The notes beneath the pieces are model-generated. The model made no database searches and was not told the origin of the DNA. It saw only the letters and a program-made list of their open reading frames with translations. From Bradyrhizobium sp. STM 3843 (lineage in GTDB: Bacteria; Pseudomonadota; Alphaproteobacteria; Rhizobiales; Xanthobacteraceae), in the NCBI RefSeq assembly GCF_000239815.1, contig NZ_CAFK01000001.1, positions 1 through 43,577 on the forward strand: DNA of 43,577 bases. Reading direction: 5' to 3'. Every line of letters starts with the position of its first letter. Within the stretch, counting starts at the first letter, position 1. The position numbers were made by a program, and so were the translations under genes. Shown piece by piece: positions 37,588-43,577 of this stretch.

Positions 37588-38133
37588 GTGGACTGGGCGG
37601 AACTGATTGGACGCGTCGCATCGCGCGGCGACCGTGCGGCGTTCAAGGCCCTGTTCGAGTACTTCGGACCGCGGATCAAGGGATTTCTGATCAAAACCGG
37701 CTCCAACGCCGATGATGCCGAGGAGATTGCGCAGTCAACCATGGTCGCCGTCTGGACCAAGGCCGCCCAGTTCGATCCGGCCAGCGCCGGGGCGGCGGCA
37801 TGGATCTTCACCATCGCGCGCAACCTGCGGATCGATGCCGCACGGCGCGCGGCCCGCGACGGCCGCCTCGGCCAAGAGAGCGCGCGCGATGATGAAGCCG
37901 ATCCGAACCTCGCATCAGATCTGATCGTGTCGCGGGTCGAGGACACCGCGCGGGTGGCGGCCGCGATCGAAAGATTGTCGGCCGAGCAATCCACGGTGAT
38001 CCGCCTGTCGTTCATCGAGGAGCGGCCCCATTCGGAGATCGCTGCCGCGCTCGGCCTGCCGCTGGGTACGGTGAAATCGAGGATCAGACTGGCGATGAAT
38101 CGCCTCAGAGAGCTGTTGGACGACGCGACATGA
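37588..38133 (+). CDS. rpoE: ECF sigma factor, RpoE (ECF11, ChrR-controlled)
   Basis: The product is 181 residues from GTG 37588. The frame is open to ATG 37465, but the added 41 residues are Arg-rich and unlike the family. It starts WAELIGRVASRGDRAAF, similar to Rhodobacter RpoE. Region 2 is ADDAEEIAQSTMVAVWTKAAQFDP, and region 4 is ERPHSEIAAALGLPLGTVKSRIRLAMNRL. The stop overlaps the chrR start (ATGA). In Rhodobacter this pair mounts the singlet-oxygen response. Autoregulation through the TGATCC promoter upstream is likely. Confidence 0.85.
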   Translation: MDWAELIGRVASRGDRAAFKALFEYFGPRIKGFLIKTGSNADDAEEIAQSTMVAVWTKAAQFDPASAGAAAWIFTIARNLRIDAARRAARDGRLGQESARDDEADPNLASDLIVSRVEDTARVAAAIERLSAEQSTVIRLSFIEERPHSEIAAALGLPLGTVKSRIRLAMNRLRELLDDAT

Positions 38134-38780
38134 CGATCAGCCATCACCCGCCCGAAGACCTGCTGGCCGACTTCGCCATCGGCGCGCTCGACGCGGCCGA
38201 GCAGCTGGTCGTCGGCGTCCACGTCGCGGACTGCCCGAGGTGCCGGCGCTTCGTTCGCGCCGTGGAGCAGCTCGCGGGAGCGTCGCTCGAGGCGATCCCA
38301 CCGGTCGCGATGGCGGACAGCGCGTTCGACGCGGTGATGGCGCGCATCGACAGCAGGCCAAAGGCTGCGCCGCAAATCAACGAAGCCGCGGGCGCCGATC
38401 CCGAGCTGACGGATCTTCCGGAGCTGGTCAAACGCTGCAAGATCGGCAAGCGCCGGCGCGTTGCGCCTGGCCTCAGCATGCGGCCGATCCTGCTCTCCGG
38501 CGCCGGCCCGTCGCGGGCATTTCTGCTGCGTGCCGAACCGGGCACGCGGATGCTGGAGCATTCCCATTCCGGCACCGAGCTCACTTTGGTGCTGCACGGC
38601 AGCTTCAGCCACGATGGCGGCCGCTACGGTCCTGGCGATTTCGACTATGGCGATGACGAGGTCGATCATCGCCCGATCGTCGGCGATGAAGGCCCCTGTC
38701 TCTGCCTGGTGGCCATGACCGGCGATTTGCGGATGCACGGCCTGCTCGGCCGCCTGATCAGCCCCTTCGTCCGGCTCTAA
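38130..38780 (+). CDS. chrR: ChrR-type zinc anti-sigma factor with cupin domain
   Basis: The product is 216 residues. The N-terminal anti-sigma domain has the zinc ligands His 6 (or His 5), His 31, Cys 35 and Cys 38. The C-terminal cupin carries His 144, His 146, Glu 150 and His 180, in the same order and spacing as the second metal site of Rhodobacter ChrR, and the CLC pair (Cys 190, 192) that follows it there. It should release RpoE on singlet oxygen. It is translationally coupled to rpoE. Confidence 0.93.
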   Translation: MTISHHPPEDLLADFAIGALDAAEQLVVGVHVADCPRCRRFVRAVEQLAGASLEAIPPVAMADSAFDAVMARIDSRPKAAPQINEAAGADPELTDLPELVKRCKIGKRRRVAPGLSMRPILLSGAGPSRAFLLRAEPGTRMLEHSHSGTELTLVLHGSFSHDGGRYGPGDFDYGDDEVDHRPIVGDEGPCLCLVAMTGDLRMHGLLGRLISPFVRL

Positions 38781-38804
38781 AGGATGACGGCGCGACCGCC
38801 GCGG

Positions 38805-38830
38805 TGATCCACCGCTGCTCCTCCCTCGTT
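38805..38830 (+). promoter_or_regulatory. candidate ECF promoter upstream of the second sigma gene
   Basis: TGATCC (38805-38810), 16 bases, then CGTT (38827-38830), the same spacing as the rpoE-chrR candidate. It would place the next gene under RpoE control. Confidence 0.55.
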
Positions 38831-38858
38831 TCCTAACAAGAATCGAGGGAGAGGGACG

Positions 38859-39449
38859 ATGCGATCCGAGCTCTTGGAGCGGCGCGGCGGTGTCGCGCAT
38901 CTCAGTGCGCTGCTGGCGGCCGTGGCGGCCCATGATGAACTGGCCTTCGCCGAGCTCCACGCGCAGACCAGGACCAAGATGCGCAAGACGGTGCGCGCTT
39001 TGCTGCCCGCCTCGACCGACATCGATGACGTGCTGCAGGACGGCTATTTGAAGATCTGGCGCCACGCCAAGAGCTTCGATCCGGCCCGCGCCTCCCCGAT
39101 CACCTGGATGTGCACGATCATGCGCAACACCGCCATCGATGCGTTACGCGCCGCGGCGGCACCGATGTCCGAACTGGACGAGGCGCTGTCGGTGCCCGAT
39201 CTGACCGACACGAGCGCTGACGATTTCGACTATGCGCGGGCCGAGCCGCTCGCGCGCGAAGCCTTGGCACGTCTGCCGGAGCAGCGGCAGCGGCTGCTGA
39301 CACTGGCCTATCTCGAAGGTGAAAGCCGGACCCGGCTGTCGCAGCGCTTCGGCGTCCCGGTCGGGACCATCAAGACCTGGCTGCATCGCAGCCTGCTTGC
39401 GGTCCGCAAGGATTGCCTGGGCGAGGCGCCCGAGCTGACCGCGGCGTGA
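38859..39449 (+). CDS. second ECF sigma factor without an adjacent anti-sigma gene
   Basis: The product is 196 residues from ATG 38859, preceded by GAGGGAGAGGGA, a strong ribosome site. Region 2 is STDIDDVLQDGYLKIWRHAKSFDP, followed by PITWMCTIMRNTAIDALR, and region 4 is ESRTRLSQRFGVPVGTIKTWLHRSLLAVRKDC. It resembles the SigK/ECF19-like group, whose members normally have a RskA-type membrane anti-sigma factor directly downstream. Here the next gene is an exported beta-propeller protein instead. It lies 78 bases after chrR with its own TGATCC promoter, which suggests a sigma cascade. Confidence 0.88.
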   Translation: MRSELLERRGGVAHLSALLAAVAAHDELAFAELHAQTRTKMRKTVRALLPASTDIDDVLQDGYLKIWRHAKSFDPARASPITWMCTIMRNTAIDALRAAAAPMSELDEALSVPDLTDTSADDFDYARAEPLAREALARLPEQRQRLLTLAYLEGESRTRLSQRFGVPVGTIKTWLHRSLLAVRKDCLGEAPELTAA

Positions 39450-39527
39450 GTGGCCGCGATGTCGCAATGGCCTGGTCGGATCGACGTACAATCTGCGCTC
39501 ATCACATGGTGATTCGCGGAGGTCTGC

Positions 39528-41594
39528 TTGGTCCGGCCGAACATTGTCCGCACGATCATGATCAAGTTTGGTCTATTGATCGTCGCGCTTCTCGCCGTCG
39601 CCAGTAGCGCTTCGGCGCAACCCGACATGAAAAGTGGCTATGCGCTGGGCCCCGGGCCATGCGGCAGCGGCGCATCGTCATTCCCGAGGCTGCAGCTCGA
39701 TATGAAGGCCGGCTTCTGCGCCGGCCTGGTCGCAAGCCGCGATGACGGGCTGAAATTCCCGCGCGCGATCGTCCAGATCCCGGGACGGGAGCAGTTCGTG
39801 GTCGCCGACATGGGCGGCTGGGGCCATGAGGACGGCCGGCTGCTGCTGCTCGATCCGACTGCGCCAGAGGGCAGCCGCCTCAAGGAGCTCATCACCCGGC
39901 TCTCTTATCCCTTTGCGCTGGCAATCGGTCCGGATGGAAAAATCTATGGCTCGACCGACACCAGCATTTTCCGCTTCGATCCGCTGGCCGCACAACCCAG
40001 GACGACGATCGAGACCATCATTCACGATCTCCCCGGTCGCCGGCTGACCCTGCCCGACGGCACCCAGATCGAGGAAAGCGCGCATCCGCTCAAGCAGTTC
40101 GTGTTCGACCGGACCGGACGCCTGTTCGTCAATGTCGGTTCGCACAGCGACAATTGCCTCACGCCGGCGCCGATCACGAGCCCCTGCGCGCCGGCCGAAG
40201 GCAACGCGCCGCTGGCGGCAATCTGGATGTTCACACCGCCGCAAGGCGGCATCTTTCCGGCGCTCAAAGCCGGCGATCCCAATCCGCCGCACGAGGTCTA
40301 TGCGCGCGGCTTGCGTAACTCGATGGCGCTGGCGCTGCATCCGCGTTTTCCAGAGTCCGGCTACGCCTTCCTGCAAGCCGAGAACGCCCGCGACCTGCAG
40401 GACATCTTCGCGCCGAACGAGGAGATCAACGCGCTCGAGCGGGGACGGCATTATGGCTGGCCGTATTGCTACGACCTCGCGACGCCGAGCCCCGAATTCA
40501 AGCGGGTGCTGCAATCCGGGCCTTTCAAGGATTTCTGCAAAACCAACGCGACCTACAAACAACCGTTCTCGCTGCTGCCGCCGCACGGCGCGCCGCTCGG
40601 CATGCTCTACTACAAGGGCGACAAATTCCCCGAGCTCGACGGCAGGCTGCTGATCGGCCTGCATGGCTATCGCCCGACCGGCAGCCGGCTCTTGGCTTAT
40701 GAGGTCGACGATCACGGCTTTCCGAAGCTCAGCGAAGCACCAGTCCGCTATCACGTCAGTTGCGCCGCCGAGCCGACGCGCGCCTTCCAGACCGAGGCCG
40801 GTCCCGTGCCCGCGGCGGCCTTTGACGAGATCATCTCGGGCTGGCACCGCGTCAACGGCATCAGGCCACAAGGTGCGCCGGTCGGGATGACCGTCGCCGC
40901 TGATGGCGCGATCTGGCTGGTCGAGGACAAGAACCAGACCGTGATCCGGATCGATCGCACCAGCGGCGATCCGCCGGCGGCGCTCCCTTGCGACACCAGG
41001 AGTGCGGCGCTGATCGATCAGCTCGCGCGCTTTGTCGCCGACGATGCGGCCAGCCGCGCACGACTGACATCCGTGCGCAAGGGCCTGATCGAGAAGCACT
41101 GTATGAGCTGCCATTCCGATTTCGGCCTGAAGGCCGGCCAATCCGATCAGGAGAAGGACCAGGCGGCGCTGCGCTTCATGCTGGCCCAGGATGGCTGGAT
41201 CTATCCCGGAGATCCCGAGGCTGGCAGGTTGCGCCAACGGCTGCGCGGGCTCGGTGCCGAGCGGCTGATGCCGCCTGGCGGCGAAAATCTGCCCAAAACG
41301 GAACCGGGCTACGCCAAACTGCTTGACCAGGCTGACCAGCTGGTCGCCAAGATGGTTCCGGGCACCCCGATGCGGGTCAAATCGGGCGGCCCGCCGCATC
41401 GAAAATTCTTCGCACGCGATGGCCGGGAATGCGGAGACATTCCGTTCGGTAAAGTCGTCGTAGTGACACAAAGGGACGCTGTCGGTAAGCCCGGCTTCAG
41501 CCGGTTCTTCCGGCCGGCCGACACGTATCTGAACGGCACCTGCACGGACGATGATGGCTACTACATCCAACAGCAGTTTCTGGTCCCGCTGTAG
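39528..41594 (+). CDS. exported sorbosone-dehydrogenase-like propeller with C-terminal cytochrome c
   Basis: The product is 688 residues from TTG 39528, chosen because GGAGG lies five bases upstream; ATG 39558 lacks a ribosome site. A signal peptide (IKFGLLIVALLAVASSASAQ) ends near residue 31. Residues about 60-490 form a six-bladed PQQ-dependent sugar/sorbosone dehydrogenase-like propeller, with VADMGGWGHEDGRL, YARGLRNSMALALHP and NEEINALERGRHYGWPYCYD. A cytochrome c domain follows, with CMSCH at 525-529 and a likely axial Met in ERLMPPGG. An extra Cys-containing tail of about 90 residues ends the protein. It should be a periplasmic dehydrogenase passing electrons to c heme. The gene overlaps the next by 44 bases. 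Confidence 0.8.
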   Translation: MVRPNIVRTIMIKFGLLIVALLAVASSASAQPDMKSGYALGPGPCGSGASSFPRLQLDMKAGFCAGLVASRDDGLKFPRAIVQIPGREQFVVADMGGWGHEDGRLLLLDPTAPEGSRLKELITRLSYPFALAIGPDGKIYGSTDTSIFRFDPLAAQPRTTIETIIHDLPGRRLTLPDGTQIEESAHPLKQFVFDRTGRLFVNVGSHSDNCLTPAPITSPCAPAEGNAPLAAIWMFTPPQGGIFPALKAGDPNPPHEVYARGLRNSMALALHPRFPESGYAFLQAENARDLQDIFAPNEEINALERGRHYGWPYCYDLATPSPEFKRVLQSGPFKDFCKTNATYKQPFSLLPPHGAPLGMLYYKGDKFPELDGRLLIGLHGYRPTGSRLLAYEVDDHGFPKLSEAPVRYHVSCAAEPTRAFQTEAGPVPAAAFDEIISGWHRVNGIRPQGAPVGMTVAADGAIWLVEDKNQTVIRIDRTSGDPPAALPCDTRSAALIDQLARFVADDAASRARLTSVRKGLIEKHCMSCHSDFGLKAGQSDQEKDQAALRFMLAQDGWIYPGDPEAGRLRQRLRGLGAERLMPPGGENLPKTEPGYAKLLDQADQLVAKMVPGTPMRVKSGGPPHRKFFARDGRECGDIPFGKVVVVTQRDAVGKPGFSRFFRPADTYLNGTCTDDDGYYIQQQFLVPL

Positions 41595-42504
41595 CGGTGC
41601 TGCTCTCCTGATTGCGCTGGCGCCGGTGCTCGCGGCGCCTACGCAGACCAAACTGTTCGAGAGCCGGCAGATCACGCCGGCAGGCGAATATACGTTCGGC
41701 ATCGAAGGCCCCGCCGCCGATCGCGACGGCAATCTGTTCGTCGTCAATCTCGGCAAGCCCGGCACGATCGGCAAGCTCGCCCCGGAAGCGACCGCCTCGG
41801 AGCTGTTCACCGGACTGCCCGACGGCAGCATCGGCAATGCGATCCGCATCGATGCCGGCGGCACGATGTTCGTCGCCGACTATAAGAGGCACAATATCTT
41901 CGCGATCGCGAGCGGCAGCGCCGAGCCGCGGCTCGTGTTCCACTCCGACCAGATGAACCAGCCGAATGACATCACGCTGGCACGCGACGGCACCATCTAT
42001 GCGAGCGATCCGAACTGGAAAGGCCGCAGCGGCCAGATCTGGCGGATCATGAGAGACGCAAGCGGCAACATGCAGGGGGTCGTCATGGCCGCGCCACGCG
42101 CGATGGGCACCACCAACGGCATCGATCTCAGTCCCGACGGACGGACGCTGTATGTCGGGGAATCCAACAGCGGCGAAATCTGGTCCTATGCCATCGCAGG
42201 CGACAGGCTCACCGAGCCGAAGCTGATCAAAACGTTCGAGCCTGATACGATCGACGGCCTGCGCACCGATGTCAGCGGCCGGTTGTTCGTGGCCCGCATC
42301 CTCAAAGGCGCCATCGCGGTGCTGACACCGGATGGGCGCCTCCAGCGCGACATTGCATTGAAGGCGAAACAGCCGACCAACCTCGCCTTCGGCGGCGAGG
42401 ACGGCAAGACGGTGTTCGTCAGCCAGCGCCAGGGCGGCTTCATCGAATCCTTCCGCACCGATGTCGAGGGCCGCGAGCATTGCCTGCAGCGCGGCGCGTG
42501 TTAA
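41551..42504 (+). CDS. exported SMP-30/gluconolactonase-like protein
   Basis: The product is 317 residues from ATG 41551 (or 41554), overlapping the end of the propeller-cytochrome gene. A signal peptide (WSRCSGAALLIALAPVLA) precedes a six-bladed propeller of the SMP-30/gluconolactonase/LRE-like class, with EGPAADRDGNLFVVN, MNQPNDITLARDGTIYASDP, TTNGIDLSPDGRTLYVGES and DGLRTDVSGRLFVA. It probably hydrolyses a lactone made by the preceding dehydrogenase. Its TAA overlaps the start of the next gene (TAATG). Confidence 0.85.
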   Translation: MMATTSNSSFWSRCSGAALLIALAPVLAAPTQTKLFESRQITPAGEYTFGIEGPAADRDGNLFVVNLGKPGTIGKLAPEATASELFTGLPDGSIGNAIRIDAGGTMFVADYKRHNIFAIASGSAEPRLVFHSDQMNQPNDITLARDGTIYASDPNWKGRSGQIWRIMRDASGNMQGVVMAAPRAMGTTNGIDLSPDGRTLYVGESNSGEIWSYAIAGDRLTEPKLIKTFEPDTIDGLRTDVSGRLFVARILKGAIAVLTPDGRLQRDIALKAKQPTNLAFGGEDGKTVFVSQRQGGFIESFRTDVEGREHCLQRGAC

Positions 42505-43079
42505 TGCCGATTTTTCATTGGATCATCCCCGCGCTCTGGCTCGTCTTCATCGTCTACTGGGGGGTATCGGCCCTGAACGCCAAGCGCAGTATCCGGGACG
42601 CCGGCTGGTGGTGGCGGCACCTGGCCATTCGATTGGCGATCGCCCCGCTGATTATCATCGCAGTCCAAATCCCCGGCATTCGCCATGCGCTGCAGGCCGC
42701 GCTGAGCCAACATCCGAGCAGCATGCTGGCGCAGGCAACCGGTGTGTTGTTGACCGGACTTGGCATCGGCTTCGCGATTGCGGCACGAGTCTATATCGGA
42801 CGCAACTGGGGCATGCCGATGTCGCGGAAGGAAGATCCGGAATTGGTGACCGGCGGCCCCTATGCGTTTGTCCGACACCCGATCTACACCGGCATCCTCG
42901 TCGCGTTGCTCGGCTCGGTGATCGGATACAGCCTGATGTGGCTGCCCGTGCTGCTGTTGTCGGTGCCCTACTTCATCTATTGCGCACGCCGCGAGGAAGC
43001 GCTGATGTGCGAGCAGTTTCCCGCGCAATATCCGGCTTACAAGCGGCGGACAAAGATGCTGCTGCCGTTCCTGCTATGA
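42504..43079 (+). CDS. isoprenylcysteine-carboxyl-methyltransferase-like membrane protein
   Basis: The product is 191 residues from ATG 42504, overlapping the previous stop. Membrane segments are near 5-25, 38-60, 75-95 and 135-160. The family's methyl-donor region is VTGGPYAFVRHPIYTG, followed by EEALMCEQFPAQYPAYKRRTKMLLPFLL, typical of ICMT/NnrU-like methyltransferases. Bacterial members methylate small or lipid substrates. The substrate here is unknown. It is the last gene of the apparent dehydrogenase-lactonase-methyltransferase operon. Confidence 0.85.
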   Translation: MPIFHWIIPALWLVFIVYWGVSALNAKRSIRDAGWWWRHLAIRLAIAPLIIIAVQIPGIRHALQAALSQHPSSMLAQATGVLLTGLGIGFAIAARVYIGRNWGMPMSRKEDPELVTGGPYAFVRHPIYTGILVALLGSVIGYSLMWLPVLLLSVPYFIYCARREEALMCEQFPAQYPAYKRRTKMLLPFLL

Positions 43080-43577
43080 TGGCCGTTGGGGCGCGCTCCG
43101 CTGGACGAGACCGTGTTTTCCGATTGCCCGTCGGGCAAATCGATGGCGGCCGATTTTGTGCGAGTAAAGCGCCAAGCTAGCTTGTGAGCGCGCTCCCGGA
43201 GCCTTCAATTGTCCCACGCCGAAAAACTAATTTATCCAAGCCGATCAATTCGATCATGGCAGTCAGGCCGTCGGCGCAAAATTATTCGATTTCTTTTTTC
43301 CAGAAATCATGTTTCTGTTGGGCATCCCGTGCTCATTGAGAGGGGCGGATCGCGATCGTCACGAACGTGGAGCGCGGGGAGCGGTGGGCGCATCAGGCTG
43401 CAGCGTGATCAATCGCGCCGACGAACAGCATGGTGCGCACGGTGAAGTCGTGATGTCCTGATACCCCGACGCTGGTATTACGCGCGTGACAATGCTTCGC
43501 ATTGCATGGGCAATGGTGGCCAGAAAGCCCGGCGCACCAGGGAGACCACGTATAAGCCGTCAAACCATCGCGCGGGG
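43080..43577. other. 498-base non-coding end, probably decayed dispersed repeat
   Basis: No frame has a convincing start or family resemblance. From about 43319 to the end the sequence resembles a segment I recall as repeated in Bradyrhizobium-type genomes: one frame around 43430-43480 reads MVRTVKS, a stop, then CPDTPTLV, as in spurious proteins translated from that repeat. The interruptions suggest decay. An AT-rich stretch occurs at 43270-43320. A plus-strand frame at 43209-43445 is judged spurious. Confidence 0.35.

Noticed and set aside
43209..43445. Small plus-strand gene at the right edge
   Set aside because: No ribosome site, Arg/Ser-rich translation typical of a spurious frame, and overlap with the apparent decayed repeat.

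Overview
The window looks like chromosome of a GC-rich alphaproteobacterium of the Bradyrhizobium/Rhodopseudomonas type (Nitrobacteraceae). The reasons are a hopanoid gene set (hpnC, D, E, G, H, N, O) linked to ispH, a LexA operator of the alphaproteobacterial GTTC-N7-GTTC form, an RpoE/ChrR (ECF11-like) pair, and short palindromic intergenic repeats. No rRNA, tRNA, CRISPR array, phage gene or transposase was seen.

Layout. (1) 1-5.4 kb is a DNA-damage island. imuA-imuB run leftward and diverge from a helix-hairpin-helix radical SAM repair protein and a fused DUF4130-UdgX protein. The shared promoter region holds two LexA boxes. (2) 5.5-12.2 kb is metabolic and signalling: a PiT phosphate transporter, an M20 amidohydrolase, a GMC oxidoreductase and a HAMP-adenylate/guanylate cyclase. 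(3) 12.7-15.4 kb is an operon of an exported metallophosphoesterase, a cupredoxin, an ECF sigma factor and its zinc-type membrane anti-sigma factor. (4) 15.6-27.3 kb is the hopanoid region: hpnO and hpnN leftward, ispH-hpnH rightward, hpnG and hpnE-hpnD-hpnC leftward. The squalene-hopene cyclase gene (shc/hpnF), expected between hpnE and hpnG, is absent, and a 321-base non-coding gap takes its place. A small exported cysteine-rich protein, an exported hypothetical protein and a second RND/MMPL exporter follow to 31.1 kb. (5) 31.3-35.3 kb has ethanolamine ammonia-lyase genes eutB and eutC with a B12-binding radical SAM/DUF4070 gene between them. (6) 35.6-43.1 kb has a chemoreceptor, rpoE-chrR, a second ECF sigma factor without an anti-sigma factor, a sorbosone-dehydrogenase-like beta-propeller/cytochrome c protein, an SMP-30-like protein and an isoprenylcysteine-methyltransferase-like membrane protein. 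Both ECF transcription units of this part carry TGATCC-N16-CGTT upstream. (7) The last 500 bases hold no convincing gene and look like a decayed dispersed repeat.

How the genes work together. IspH supplies isoprenoid precursors, HpnC/D/E make squalene from farnesyl diphosphate, and (after cyclisation by an Shc that must be encoded elsewhere, if present) HpnH adds adenosine, HpnG removes adenine, HpnO aminates the side chain and HpnN exports the lipids. The left island is probably one SOS-induced mutagenesis and uracil/base-damage response. The ECF modules suggest responses to singlet oxygen or to envelope/metal stress. The main candidates for new biology are the double-LexA divergent repair island, the radical SAM gene inside eutBC, the missing shc and the shared ECF promoter motif.
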